DNA of 64,000 bases from Moraxella sp. Lineage in GTDB: Bacteria; Pseudomonadota; Gammaproteobacteria; Pseudomonadales; Moraxellaceae. Position 1 is the first letter of the stretch, and each line of letters opens with the position of its first letter. A program made the translations under genes and the position numbers. Location of the stretch: the NCBI GenBank assembly GCA_030525825.1, contig JAUNDZ010000005.1:1-64000 (forward strand), given 5' to 3'. Positions 55,751 to 64,000 of the stretch are shown piece after piece. The notes below the pieces were generated by a model that was not told the origin of the DNA, searched no databases, and saw nothing but the letters and a program-made list of their open reading frames with translations.

Positions 55751-56917
55751 ATGCCAAAAAAAGCTGGATGGATGAGTTTGACCCATGTTGGCACTCGGCT
55801 TGTGCCTGTGCTGTTTGGTGTGGTCATGTCATCGCAAGTACTGGCGTCATCAGCGACCGCCACCGCCACAGCGACTGCCAGTGCAGAAGATGAAATGGCG
55901 GCGGCGGTCGTTGTCGCCAATCAAAATCAAGCGGTGGGCGGCGTCCTAAAAGACACAGCTGGTACACCGCTGTCGCCTTTGACGGATTCTGTCAAAGACC
56001 TTACTCGCACGACCAGCAGTAATACAGCGAGCAATCAACAAAACGGCACGGCAACCGTCACTGCCCAATCTCCCACCACTTCCAACGCTCCGAGTGTAAC
56101 GCATGATAAGCTCATCTTAAATGAGCCTGTGGTGGATGTTGCCAATATCCTATCGCCTAGCGAAAAGGCACATCTAAGCGAGCAGCTACGCACCTTGTAT
56201 AATGACAATCTGGCACAGGCGGCACTGGTCATCGTACCCAGTACGCAGGGCATGCCGATTTTTGATTATGCGATGGCGGTGGCTGACCGCTGGCAGCTGG
56301 GCAAAAAAGACACCGACGAAGGGCTGCTCATTGTGGTCGCCATCAATGACCGCAATCTGTACATCTTGACAGGGTATGGTCTTGAAGGGGTATTGCCTGA
56401 TGCTGCCGTCAAACGCATCATTCGTGATGACATCACGCCATCTTTTAAGACAGGGCAATACGCACAAGGTCTATCAGCAGCGATAGGTAGCATCAGCGAA
56501 AGACTGCGTGCCGACCCTGAGACACTCAAACGAGCCGATGAAGCAGCAGGCGAGACCTCCGATGATTCTTATGGAGATGAAGGCATCTCTTTGATGGCTC
56601 TGCTTATCTTTGGCATTTGGTTTGGGCTGTTTTTGACATCCATTTTGGGTAGATTCTTGGGGGCGACCTTGACTGCAGGTGGCGTAGGCTTTTTTGGCTT
56701 TATGCTGGGTGCAGGGTTTATGGCGATTCCTGTTGCTTTTGGGGTGTGGTTACTATTGTTATTGTTCAGGTCTGGCTCAGGTCGTGGCGGACGGGGCGGC
56801 GGCTTTGTGGTGTTGCCCACAGGTGGCGGCGGCTTCGGCGGGGGTGGTTTTGGCTCTGGCGGCTTCGGCGGCGGAGGCGGCGGCTTCGGCGGGGGCGGTG
56901 CAGGTGGCTCTTGGTAG
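55751..56917 (+). CDS. TPM-domain (YgcG-like) membrane protein with glycine-rich tail
   Basis: A 388-aa protein. The start at 55751 has a AAGGTGG ribosome site; earlier in-frame ATGs lie inside lemA. It has a signal-like N-terminus, an Ala/Thr-rich spacer, a TPM/Psb32-type domain (~residues 110-245; VVDVANILSPSEKAHLSEQL, DEGLLIVVAINDRNLYI), two hydrophobic helices near 275-335 and a Gly/Phe-rich tail typical of YgcG proteins. It works with LemA by association only. Confidence 0.88.
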   Translation: MPKKAGWMSLTHVGTRLVPVLFGVVMSSQVLASSATATATATASAEDEMAAAVVVANQNQAVGGVLKDTAGTPLSPLTDSVKDLTRTTSSNTASNQQNGTATVTAQSPTTSNAPSVTHDKLILNEPVVDVANILSPSEKAHLSEQLRTLYNDNLAQAALVIVPSTQGMPIFDYAMAVADRWQLGKKDTDEGLLIVVAINDRNLYILTGYGLEGVLPDAAVKRIIRDDITPSFKTGQYAQGLSAAIGSISERLRADPETLKRADEAAGETSDDSYGDEGISLMALLIFGIWFGLFLTSILGRFLGATLTAGGVGFFGFMLGAGFMAIPVAFGVWLLLLLFRSGSGRGGRGGGFVVLPTGGGGFGGGGFGSGGFGGGGGGFGGGGAGGSW

Positions 56918-57042
56918 TTTTTGGTTTTTTTAAAAAAATCCTAAAAACTCATCAGCCACTCGTCTGATGGATTGCCAAGATTGCTTGGTCTGATGTTTTA
57001 TTTGTTATTTATAAAAAAAGATTGATGGGGTGGTAAGTTAAG

Positions 57043-57561
57043 ATGCAGTATATTCACTCGACCAAAAGCCTATCTCGGCTTTGGCGACAGTTGAGCTTTA
57101 TCCCGATTTTGCATAATCGCTGGCTGACTGATGAGCTAAAAACCAAATTTGCTCACGCCATCACTCATGCGGAATCTGGACATCGTGGCGAGATTTATTT
57201 GGTCGTTGAAAATCATTTGCCCATCAGTCAGGCTTATCATGTGGATTGTCGTGAGCGTGCGTTGGCACTGTTTGGCACGCACCGAGTATGGGATACTGCC
57301 GAGAATACTGGCGTGATGATTTATGTCAATATTTGTGAGCATGACCTTGAAATCATCGCTGATAGGGGCATCGATGAGTGTGTGGACGATGCGACATGGC
57401 AAGGTTTGACACAAGCCGCCTTGCAGACTTGTCGCTCGGGTGATTTTGCTGCTGCCTTGATGACTTTGATTGCTCAAATTGGCGACCTATTACGCCAGCA
57501 TTACCCAGGTGATGATGTGAGTGGCAATGAGCTGGATAATGAAGTGGTGTTTTTAAAATAA
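57043..57561 (+). CDS. Small TPM-domain protein
   Basis: A 172-aa protein with one TPM domain: LTDELKTKFAHAITHAESGHRGEIYLVV then NTGVMIYVNICEHDLEIIADRGIDE. It lacks a signal peptide and glycine tail, so it is probably cytoplasmic or peripheral. It follows the larger TPM gene by 125 bases. The lemA-TPM-TPM order is seen in many bacteria, with unknown function. Confidence 0.85.
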   Translation: MQYIHSTKSLSRLWRQLSFIPILHNRWLTDELKTKFAHAITHAESGHRGEIYLVVENHLPISQAYHVDCRERALALFGTHRVWDTAENTGVMIYVNICEHDLEIIADRGIDECVDDATWQGLTQAALQTCRSGDFAAALMTLIAQIGDLLRQHYPGDDVSGNELDNEVVFLK

Positions 57562-57639
57562 ACCCAAAAACCATTAATCAACTCATGAAACCAACAAAAA
57601 ATATCGCCAAAATTATCCACATAAATGTGTGAATTTTAC

Positions 57640-57668
57640 TTGTACTTTGCATGATTTTTTGGTAAAAT
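57640..57668 (+). promoter_or_regulatory. Promoter of rplU-rpmA
   Basis: TTGTAC (57640-57645) and TAAAAT (57663-57668) with a 17-base spacer, upstream of the structured leader. Confidence 0.6.
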
Positions 57669-57690
57669 ACCGTTTCATTTTTATGTCCTA

Positions 57691-57731
57691 GTCGTGTTCG
57701 TTATCAAGTGCTGTCAAGGGACAGCCACGAC
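57691..57731 (+). promoter_or_regulatory. Candidate structured leader RNA of rplU
   Basis: Nested perfect stems: GTCGTG (57691-57696) with CACGAC (57726-57731), and inside GCTGTC (57710-57715) with GACAGC (57720-57725) closed by an AAGG loop. The two stems share the 3' junction, leaving a 13-base bulge on the 5' side. It lies in the 5' leader, 26 bases before the rplU start, where an r-protein autoregulatory site would be. Confidence 0.5.
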
Positions 57732-57756
57732 ACACAGGTTTTTACGGAGAATGTAG

Positions 57757-58068
57757 ATGTACGCAGTAATCAAAAGTGGTGGTAAACAGCACCGTGTTAG
57801 CGTTGGCGAGACTTTGAAAGTTGAGCTACTAAAAGCTGAAAAAGGCGAAACGCTAAAGATTGAAGATGTACTGATGGTTGTCAATGGTGCCGACATCAAA
57901 ATCGGTCAGCCAGTTGTTGCTGGTGCTAGCGTTGAAGCAGAAGTGGTTGAGCATGGTCGTGGCAAAAAAGTGCGTATCGTTAAGCACCGCCGTCGTAAGC
58001 ACTACCACAAAGAGCAAGGTCATCGTCAGTGGTTCACCGAGCTAAAAATCAAAGCAATCAACGCTTAA
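57757..58068 (+). CDS. rplU: 50S ribosomal protein L21
   Basis: A 103-aa 23S-binding protein. It opens [23 protein letters not shown] and ends [13 protein letters not shown], both diagnostic. The GGAG ribosome site is clear. It is in an operon with rpmA. Confidence 0.97.
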   Translation: MYAVIKSGGKQHRVSVGETLKVELLKAEKGETLKIEDVLMVVNGADIKIGQPVVAGASVEAEVVEHGRGKKVRIVKHRRRKHYHKEQGHRQWFTELKIKAINA

Positions 58069-58122
58069 TTACCATTATTTGATGACTTTAGACTCTAAAG
58101 CATCCACATAGGAGATATTCTC

Positions 58123-58380
58123 ATGGCACACAAAAAAGCCGCAGGTTCTACTCGTAACGGTCGTGATTCTAACCCAAAAATGCTTGGCGTAAAAGTATTC
58201 GGTGGTCAAGATGTTGTTGCAGGTAACATCATCGTTCGCCAACGCGGTACTGAATTCCACGCAGGCGAAGGCGTAGGCATGGGTCGTGATCACACTTTAT
58301 TCGCCCTAACTGAAGGCGTTGTAAAGTTTGAGACCAAAGGTCAATTTAACCGCCGTTATGTATCTGTATTGGCAAAATAA
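58123..58380 (+). CDS. rpmA: 50S ribosomal protein L27
   Basis: An 85-aa protein reaching the peptidyl-transferase centre. It starts [19 protein letters not shown], with no N-terminal cleaved extension, and carries [21 protein letters not shown]. It lies 54 bases after rplU with a GGAG site. Confidence 0.98.
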   Translation: MAHKKAAGSTRNGRDSNPKMLGVKVFGGQDVVAGNIIVRQRGTEFHAGEGVGMGRDHTLFALTEGVVKFETKGQFNRRYVSVLAK

Positions 58381-58398
58381 TCCAATATCGATAACATC

Positions 58399-58432
58399 AA
58401 AAAAACCATCGCAATCACTGTGATGGTTTTTT
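58399..58432 (+). terminator. Terminator of rplU-rpmA
   Basis: AAAAAACCATC and GATGGTTTTTT form an 11-bp stem with a loop of about ten bases. Confidence 0.8.
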
Positions 58433-58471
58433 GTTTTGGGCATTTTGTGGGCAAAAGCACACACAGATGAT

Positions 58472-58507
58472 AAAAAATAAGACCGATGAAAGGTCTTATT
58501 TTTTTTG
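58472..58507. terminator. Bidirectional terminator
   Basis: AAAAAATAAGACC and GGTCTTATTTTTT (13 bp) enclose a 7-base loop. It ends the minus-strand operon arriving from the right and is a second stop for the ribosomal genes. Confidence 0.85.
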
Positions 58508-58534
58508 TGTGGTTTGTATGGATTGTTGAGCAGA

Positions 58535-59176
58535 TTATTTGCCAATCCATTGACGGATTTTTTCACGCTCTTCTTCGCTAGAGTTTAACCACAGCTGCAT
58601 GAAGCCATCTAGGTTGTCTTTGGCGGCAGGCTGCTGCACGGCAGGGGTGCTTGGAGCAGGGGCTTGACCGAGTGCGGCGATGGCTTTTTGATTAGAAGCC
58701 AGTGCACTGTCGCCACGGCTAAACATACCGCCGATGCTTTGAGTGATGGAGCTTAGTACGCCAGAGCGTTCTTCTGTGATACTCTCTTGGGCGAGTACTT
58801 GACCGTTTTGTACGATGGCAAGGGTTGGCGATTTGATGAACTCTTTGGCAGCGGTGTAGTTATTTGGCTGATTTGGCATGACCAGCTGATAGCTTTGGTT
58901 GTCTTGTAGGTCAGCCACCACGCTGATATTGCCAGATTTTAGGTAGTCGTGGTCGCCACGAGTTAGGTCAAATAGGCGGTCATAGCGAGCAGTTACCACA
59001 TGGCGACCTGCTTGCAGGGTGAATTCACGCTTTAATGGTTGTAGTACGCTGTGGCGAACTTCTTGTCCGTTGATGGCGGTAACTTTGATGTTATCATCGA
59101 CCAACAAGCGGACTTCGGCATGAGCGGTAGTTGCCAATAAAGCGGTGGTAATGATGCCTATTGTTAAAAATTTCAT
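58535..59176 (-). CDS. DUF2057-family periplasmic protein
   Basis: A 213-aa secreted protein. MKFLTIGIITTALLATTAHA is a clear signal peptide, so the start at 59176 (AAGGAT ribosome site) is preferred over 59197. The mature part has the DUF2057 layout: VRLLVDDNIKVTAINGQEV, LQAGRHVVTARYD and a central strand-rich region. The C-terminal ~40 residues, after a proline-rich linker, form a predicted helix (SSEEEREKIRQW). Function unknown. Last of a three-gene minus-strand run. Confidence 0.75.
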   Translation of the reverse strand: MKFLTIGIITTALLATTAHAEVRLLVDDNIKVTAINGQEVRHSVLQPLKREFTLQAGRHVVTARYDRLFDLTRGDHDYLKSGNISVVADLQDNQSYQLVMPNQPNNYTAAKEFIKSPTLAIVQNGQVLAQESITEERSGVLSSITQSIGGMFSRGDSALASNQKAIAALGQAPAPSTPAVQQPAAKDNLDGFMQLWLNSSEEEREKIRQWIGK

Positions 59177-59226
59177 AAAAATATCCTTAAAAATCAAAGC
59201 CTTTATGAGTATGACCGATAAAAGCC

Positions 59227-59994
59227 CTATGGGGTGGTTGTCATTTTATGCTCAGAAATTTCAAGCAAGAAAGTCTCTTTGCTGATGATGGTTTTAGCTT
59301 CATCAATGGTCTTTTTTGGCACTTGCACGCGTGATAAATGCGTCAGTAGTGGCGAAATCTTATCCAAAACTTGAATCATATCGCCTGCATTTCTTGGACC
59401 ATTGGTCAGCATATAATCAAAAATCTGCTCAGGCAGCCGCCAATGCTTGCGTTTGAGTACCGAGCTTAGCAGGGCTTGCCTGTCTTCGATATTTTCGTTG
59501 GTTGGCAGGCGAAAGGTCGGTGCCAGCGACAGGCGAGTAACCAAGTCAAGCAGTCCGATTTCAAGCTCTCTGGCAGGAGCCGCCGCCAAAAAAATCATTT
59601 GTTTGTTTTGTTCACGAATGCGATTGATGAGATGGAACAGTCCTTCTTGCCATTCACGACTGCGGTGAATGAAGTGCAAATCATCAATAATCACCAAGTC
59701 AAACATTTCAAGCCCAACCAATGCACTGGCGTCTTCGTCGGTATCGATGATGTCGCCTAAGGCGAGCGTGATGGCGGTTTTGTGATAGGTTTGGGTATAG
59801 TTGCGATAGATGGCAGCGGCAAGGTGTGTCTTGCCAAAGCCATAATCACCAATGATAAAAAGCTCTCTAAGATTGCCAAGCCCCAATTCTCGTATGGCAT
59901 TAAGCACAGGAGCATATCCTTGACTGTTAAAATCGGACAAACTGGCGTCCTGCTTGACATCTAGGTTTAAAGAAGGTTGTGTCAAATCGTTCAT
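59227..59994 (-). CDS. hda: DnaA regulatory inactivator Hda family protein
   Basis: A 255-aa AAA+ ATPase resembling DnaA domain III. The Walker A is seen as GDYGFGKTHLAAA and Walker B as VIIDDLHFI; the RLSLAPTFRLP region follows the sensor 1 part. Hda with the beta clamp stimulates hydrolysis of DnaA-ATP to stop re-initiation. A short N-terminus with QPSLNLDV may be the clamp-binding element. Neighbours perM-like and purM match the gene order of other gammaproteobacteria, which supports the Hda name over a generic DnaA-like ATPase. Confidence 0.9.
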   Translation of the reverse strand: MNDLTQPSLNLDVKQDASLSDFNSQGYAPVLNAIRELGLGNLRELFIIGDYGFGKTHLAAAIYRNYTQTYHKTAITLALGDIIDTDEDASALVGLEMFDLVIIDDLHFIHRSREWQEGLFHLINRIREQNKQMIFLAAAPARELEIGLLDLVTRLSLAPTFRLPTNENIEDRQALLSSVLKRKHWRLPEQIFDYMLTNGPRNAGDMIQVLDKISPLLTHLSRVQVPKKTIDEAKTIISKETFLLEISEHKMTTTP

Positions 59995-60142
59995 CAATTA
60001 AAAATACCTATCAATCTGCATTGTTGTTATTTGTACGATATGTTGTTAGTTACTCGTTTTTAATGTGCCTATATATAGCACATTTTTAGAAAAATTGGCA
60101 AGTAGATTTGCTACTTTTTTGTATCTGATGGCAGCTGTCAGC

Positions 60143-61240
60143 TTACCACAGTCGAAATTGCCTGCGTCCTAGATACCAATCGCTTTTTAGATAGGCGGCA
60201 TAAGCATGGCGAAACAGCACATTGATGAGTGCTGAGACTGGCAAGGCGATGAGCATGCCAATAAAGCCAAACAGAGACGCCCCTGCCAACACCGCAAAAA
60301 TCACCCAAAGTGCTGACAGACCGATTTTGTTGCCCAAAAGCAGCGGCTGTAAGACATAACCTTCTAAAATCTGCCCAATGCCAAAAGCACCGACGATGAG
60401 TAGTAGATATTTCCAATCAAAGCCAAACTGAAAAAAGCCCACAATCAAAGCAGCAATAATACCAATTCCAAAACCCAAATAAGGCACAAAGCTGGCAATG
60501 CCTGCACCGATACCGATGATGAGTCCAAGTTTTAAACCGATGAGTTCTAGCTGTATGGCATAAATCGCTCCAAGCAAAATCATGACGGCAAATTGACCTT
60601 TGGCAAAATTCATGAGAGCGTCATCGCAGTCTTTGACGATGGTGGTTACTTTATGCTCATAATCACGGGGAATCACGGTCTGCCAAGTATGCAGCCGCTC
60701 ACGCCAGTTGATGAGAAAATAAAAGGTTAAAATTGGAATCATGATGATCAGTCCCAGACTGTTGGCGGCACTCATGCCAGACGTCAGCACTCGCTTGATG
60801 ACGACTTGGGCATCGGAGAACTGATAATTCGTCTGAATAAAGGTACTAAGCTCATTAGAAATCATTTCAAGGTCGATTTTGAGCAGTTTATTGGAGGTAA
60901 ACTGACCGAGCCAAGGTCTGGCGACTTCATTGTACCATTTTAATAAAGTAGGCAAAGATTCCCATGCTAATTGAAGCTGTGCCCATAACAAAGGAACCAG
61001 CCAAAACATTAAGGCGGTAATCAATAGAGTGATGGATAAATATACCGCCACGATGGCTAAAATTCTAGGCAAAAAGCGATTAAAAATATTGACCAAAGGG
61101 TTTAAAAAATACGCCAAAATAAATGCCGCCAAAAACGGTGCAATCACAAACCGCATCAAATACAGAGCATAAATGAATAAGCATAAGGCGGTCGTAACGA
61201 ACAGACGGCGAAAAAATGGGTCGATGGTGCGATGGGTCAT
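60143..61240 (-). CDS. AI-2E family transporter (PerM-like)
   Basis: A 365-aa integral membrane protein with about seven helices; APFLAAFILAYFLNPLVN and the C-terminal LVPLL...PYLGFGIGIIAAL are characteristic. Family members have been called autoinducer-2 exporters, permeases or antiporters; no substrate is shown here. It is upstream of hda and divergent from purM. Confidence 0.88.
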   Translation of the reverse strand: MTHRTIDPFFRRLFVTTALCLFIYALYLMRFVIAPFLAAFILAYFLNPLVNIFNRFLPRILAIVAVYLSITLLITALMFWLVPLLWAQLQLAWESLPTLLKWYNEVARPWLGQFTSNKLLKIDLEMISNELSTFIQTNYQFSDAQVVIKRVLTSGMSAANSLGLIIMIPILTFYFLINWRERLHTWQTVIPRDYEHKVTTIVKDCDDALMNFAKGQFAVMILLGAIYAIQLELIGLKLGLIIGIGAGIASFVPYLGFGIGIIAALIVGFFQFGFDWKYLLLIVGAFGIGQILEGYVLQPLLLGNKIGLSALWVIFAVLAGASLFGFIGMLIALPVSALINVLFRHAYAAYLKSDWYLGRRQFRLW

Positions 61241-61380
61241 GGGATTTTGGTCTGATTTTTAATTGATATATGATAAACAAAAATGATGGATAAATATATA
61301 AGGTTTTAAAAATTGTTGTAAAAAAAGCTCATAATTTTGTGTTGAATGGTGATTTTTGCAAGGTTTTTGACGAAAATTTT

Positions 61381-61389
61381 TGGTATAAT
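61381..61389 (+). promoter_or_regulatory. Extended -10 promoter of purM
   Basis: TGGTATAAT, 45 bases before purM. No purine-repressor palindrome was recognised in the 193-base divergent gap. Confidence 0.6.
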
Positions 61390-61433
61390 TAAGGCTATCC
61401 AACCACCTTTTTTTAATTTCAAAGGACAACGAC

Positions 61434-62477
61434 ATGACAGAGCAGGTTTCACTTAGCTATAAAGATGCTGGCGTAGATATTGACGCAGGCGAGGCATTGG
61501 TACAACGCATCAAATCCGTCGCCAAAGCGACTTCACGCTCCGAGGTCGTTGGCGGTCTGGGTGGTTTTGGTGCATTGTGCCGCATTCCACAAGGCTACAA
61601 ATCACCGCTGTTGGTATCAGGCACGGACGGTGTCGGCACCAAATTAAAGCTGGCACTTGACCTAAATCGTCATGACACCATCGGTCAAGACTTGGTGGCG
61701 ATGTGTGTGAACGACCTTTTGGTATGTGGGGCAGAGCCTTTATTTTTCCTAGATTATTATGCCACAGGCAAACTGGATGTTGATACTGCCGAAGCGGTCA
61801 TCAAAGGTATTGGCGATGGCTGTATCTTGTCAAATTGTGCATTGATTGGCGGTGAGACTGCCGAGATGCCGGGTATGTATCAGGATGAAGATTATGACTT
61901 GGCGGGCTTTTGTGTGGGTGTGGTTGAAGAGTCTGAAGTCATCACAGGCAAGAATGTGCAAGCAGGTGATGTGCTGATTGCCTTAGCATCTAGTGGTGTG
62001 CATTCGAATGGCTATTCGCTCGTGCGTAAGGTCATCGAAGTAACAGGCGTGGATGTTGAGCAAGAGCAGCTTGGTGATGTGTCTTTGGCAGACGCCCTAA
62101 TGAAGCCAACTCGCATCTATGTCAAATCGGTCAATGCTCTACAAAAATCACTAGGAAATGCGAGCATTCATGCGATGGCACACATCACAGGTGGTGGCTT
62201 GACCGAAAACCTGCCCCGTGTCCTACCAGAGAACCTAGCAGCCAGAATCGATACGAACACCTGGCAGCTGCCTGCGGTATTTGAATGGCTACAAAAGGGC
62301 GGTAACATCGATACACTAGAAATGTATCGCACCTTTAACTGTGGCGTTGGCTTTATTTTGGTTATCCCGCAAGACAAGGCAGACGAAGCCCTAAACTTCC
62401 TACAAGCACAAGGCGAGAATGCTTGGGTGATTGGCGACATCATCGCTCGCGAGCGTGATGCGGTGGTGTATGCTTGA
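61434..62477 (+). CDS. purM: Phosphoribosylformylglycinamidine cyclo-ligase
   Basis: A 347-aa ATP-dependent enzyme that closes the imidazole ring (AIR synthetase) in purine synthesis. [16 protein letters not shown] and [13 protein letters not shown] are the nucleotide-binding signatures; [16 protein letters not shown] follows. An AAGGAC ribosome site precedes the ATG. A terminator stands between it and purN. Confidence 0.97.
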   Translation: MTEQVSLSYKDAGVDIDAGEALVQRIKSVAKATSRSEVVGGLGGFGALCRIPQGYKSPLLVSGTDGVGTKLKLALDLNRHDTIGQDLVAMCVNDLLVCGAEPLFFLDYYATGKLDVDTAEAVIKGIGDGCILSNCALIGGETAEMPGMYQDEDYDLAGFCVGVVEESEVITGKNVQAGDVLIALASSGVHSNGYSLVRKVIEVTGVDVEQEQLGDVSLADALMKPTRIYVKSVNALQKSLGNASIHAMAHITGGGLTENLPRVLPENLAARIDTNTWQLPAVFEWLQKGGNIDTLEMYRTFNCGVGFILVIPQDKADEALNFLQAQGENAWVIGDIIARERDAVVYA

Positions 62478-62484
62478 TTGACAT

Positions 62485-62515
62485 AAAACCGCCTATTTTG
62501 TGGCGGTTTTATTTT
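62485..62515 (+). terminator. Terminator-like hairpin between purM and purN
   Basis: AAAACCGCC and GGCGGTTTT form a perfect 9-bp stem with an 8-base loop and T-rich sequence after it. It lies inside a gene pair that is usually one operon, so read-through or a separate purN promoter is implied. Confidence 0.75.
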
Positions 62516-62559
62516 GTGGTTTTATTTTAGCATAAAAGCAAAAAGATAGAGTAAAACGG

Positions 62560-63210
62560 ATGAAAACCTTAAAAATCGCTGTCTTGGTATCAGGCAGCGG
62601 CTCAAACTTACAAGTCATGATTGATGCCATGCAAGCAGGTCGCTTGCCCATCGAGATTGTGGGTGTGATTAGCAATGTGGCAGATGCCTATGCGGTTACT
62701 CGTGCCAATGATGCGGGCATTCGTACGGTGGTGCTGTCGCATGTGCCTAGTGGCAAGAAAATGGGCATTAAGACTTTTGAAAAGCACGCGTTGGAGCTGC
62801 TACACGAATGGTTGCCTAACTTGGTGGTGTTGGCAGGGTTCATGCGAGTGCTGTCGGCAGAGTTTATCAGCGGTGTGCCATGTCCGATGATTAACCTGCA
62901 CCCATCGCTATTGCCTTATTATAAAGGGCTAGATACACATGAGCGAGTGCTAAAAGCAGGCGATGTGCTTCACGGTTGTAGCGTACATGTGGTAACGCCG
63001 GAGCTGGATGCAGGGCAGGTATTAACACAGGCGGTGCTGTCTGTGGCAACATCACAGACGGCTGATTCTTTAAGACTGCGTGTACAAAAATTGGAGCATT
63101 ATGTGTTGCCCTTGACGATTGAGCTCATCATCAAAGGTGTCATTGTGCTTGATGGTGCAGATGCGGTGAGTAGCTCGCCACTGCCGTTTCGGTTTTATCT
63201 GGATGAATGA
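62560..63210 (+). CDS. purN: Phosphoribosylglycinamide formyltransferase
   Basis: A 216-aa GAR transformylase using 10-formyl-tetrahydrofolate. VLVSGSGSNLQVMIDA is the phosphate loop. The catalytic Asn-His-Asp triad lies in MINLHPSLLP and ELDAGQVL. The loop PYYKG is a little different from the more usual KYPG but occurs in the family. The start at 62560 is the first ATG after the terminator. Confidence 0.95.
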   Translation: MKTLKIAVLVSGSGSNLQVMIDAMQAGRLPIEIVGVISNVADAYAVTRANDAGIRTVVLSHVPSGKKMGIKTFEKHALELLHEWLPNLVVLAGFMRVLSAEFISGVPCPMINLHPSLLPYYKGLDTHERVLKAGDVLHGCSVHVVTPELDAGQVLTQAVLSVATSQTADSLRLRVQKLEHYVLPLTIELIIKGVIVLDGADAVSSSPLPFRFYLDE

Positions 63211-63213
63211 TGT

Positions 63214-63247
63214 AAAAACCCCTAGCCAGTTTTGCTAGGGGTTTTTT
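63214..63247. terminator. Terminator between convergent purN and fdx
   Basis: AAAAACCCCTAGC and GCTAGGGGTTTTT (13 bp) enclose a 7-base loop; A- and T-tracts on both sides permit use in both directions. Confidence 0.9.
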
Positions 63248-63276
63248 AATGGATAAAGACTTATTAAACCTTTGTC

Positions 63277-63615
63277 TTAGTGGTTTTCTTTGGCGTGGTT
63301 TAGGGTGTACTTTGGAATCTCGATGGTGAGATTTTCGTTGGCGATGATGCACTGGCAAGATAGGCGTGAGTTCGGTTCAAGTCCCCATGCTCTGTCTAGT
63401 AGGTCGCCTTCGATGTCATCCATCTCTTCTAGGCTATCAAAGCCCTGACGAACGACCACATGGCAGGTGGTGCAAGCCTTTGACATATCGCAGGCGTGTT
63501 CGATTTTGATGCCATTGTCATGCAAACCTTCGCACAGGTTCTCGCCTTCGTTTAGCTCAATGACCGCACCTTCTGGGCAGATTTCGTGATGGGGTAGGAC
63601 GGTTACAGTTACCAT
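63277..63615 (-). CDS. fdx: ISC-type [2Fe-2S] ferredoxin
   Basis: A 112-aa electron donor for iron-sulfur cluster assembly. The cluster cysteines are in CDMSKACTTCHVVV and the later LSCQC. Acidic segments (DSLEEMDDIEGDLLD) suit binding to partners such as IscS. It is downstream of hscA in the expected isc order, about 59 bases away. Confidence 0.96.
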   Translation of the reverse strand: MVTVTVLPHHEICPEGAVIELNEGENLCEGLHDNGIKIEHACDMSKACTTCHVVVRQGFDSLEEMDDIEGDLLDRAWGLEPNSRLSCQCIIANENLTIEIPKYTLNHAKENH

Positions 63616-63674
63616 AAATGCTCTCGTTTTTTGTTGATTTTTAAATGATGTTTGGGGTTGTTTGGTGTCTTTTA

Positions 63675-64000
63675 TTACCAGTCAGCGGTGCTGGTGCCTG
63701 TTAATGCGGACTTGACATTTTGGTCCATGATAAGGGCGGCTAAGTGGTCGCTGAGTGGTTTTAGCTCGGCATTGGCGGTATCGATGGTTTTTTTGTCATC
63801 GCCGCTGATGGCATCTTTGAGTGTTTGCATGGCGGACAGTAGGCGAGTTTTTTCATCATCTGCCATTAACTCACCAAACTCGGTCAATGCCGATTCTAGG
63901 GCGATCAGCTCACGCTCTGCTTCGACTTTGGCTTCTATCAGCATACGCAGGCGTTTGTCTTCGTTGGCGTACAAGAACCCTGCTTGTAGCAGCTGCTCTT
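63675..64000 (-). CDS. hscA: Fe-S assembly chaperone HscA, C-terminal part (5' end outside window)
   Basis: The frame is open to the right edge of the window; the last ~108 codons are seen. The sequence (AKVEAERELIALESALTEFGELM and NAELKPLSDHLAALIMDQNV) is the helical lid of an Hsp70 of the HscA type, identified chiefly by its place just before fdx. It would work with HscB and IscU upstream. Confidence 0.85.
   Translation of the reverse strand, partial: EQLLQAGFLYANEDKRLRMLIEAKVEAERELIALESALTEFGELMADDEKTRLLSAMQTLKDAISGDDKKTIDTANAELKPLSDHLAALIMDQNVKSALTGTSTADW

Noticed and set aside
1..64000. CRISPR array, rRNA operon, prophage or intact insertion sequence
   Set aside because: No regular direct-repeat array, rRNA sequence, transposase, integrase or phage structural gene was seen.

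Overview
The window looks like a chromosomal segment of a Moraxellaceae gammaproteobacterium, most likely a Moraxella species. The grounds are a trimeric autotransporter anchor followed by an OmpA/SmpA-type partner, a porin resembling Moraxella M35, a Balon-type ribosome hibernation factor of the kind described in Psychrobacter, a fused nuoCD gene, and moderate-to-low G+C with AT-rich spacers. I name the organism by inference; no rRNA gene is present.

Layout. 1-2.5 kb: the 3' end of a trimeric autotransporter adhesin, a TpgA-like envelope partner and lolA. 2.6-20.2 kb: a complete respiratory complex I locus (nuoA to nuoN, nuoC and nuoD fused). A small membrane-protein gene lies between nuoA and nuoB, a 430-base non-coding gap with a perfect palindrome lies between nuoB and nuoCD, and three unrelated genes (37-aa lipoprotein, VOC protein, GNAT acetyltransferase) lie between nuoCD and nuoE. 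20.2-22.5 kb: ferredoxin-NADP reductase, tRNA-Leu(UAG), a DUF475/TerC-type membrane protein. 22.5-29 kb: carA and carB split by an AT-rich cassette encoding an Mrr-type restriction endonuclease and a Fic-fold protein without the catalytic histidine. 29-31.6 kb: a Balon-like ribosome hibernation factor (minus strand), greA behind a terminator-like leader, a SirB2-like protein. 31.8-37.4 kb: a self-contained fructose phosphotransferase operon (EIIA-HPr-EI fusion, 1-phosphofructokinase, EIIBC).

37.6-45.8 kb: a degenerate LysM/M23 lipoprotein, a bestrophin-like channel, tRNA-Ile2 or Met (CAU), a second tRNA-Leu(UAG), folP, hflX, a CidA/LrgB pair, the bifunctional NAD(P)H-hydrate repair enzyme and miaE. 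46.4-50.5 kb: a major porin and cydABX encoding the high-affinity bd oxidase. 50.7-58.4 kb: dsbD, an alanine/sodium symporter, lemA with two TPM-domain genes, rplU-rpmA behind a structured leader. 58.5-64 kb: a DUF2057 protein, a DnaA/Hda-family regulator and an AI-2E-type permease on the minus strand, opposite purM-purN; then the isc ferredoxin and the end of hscA.

Most of the window is core metabolism. Complex I and cytochrome bd give two respiratory entry and exit points, and several envelope proteins depend on lolA, dsbD and the porin. The accessory content is concentrated in the carA-carB insert and in the nuoB-nuoE interval. The best candidate for an under-described system is the Mrr plus Fic-like pair, which sits head-to-tail inside what is otherwise a two-gene operon.
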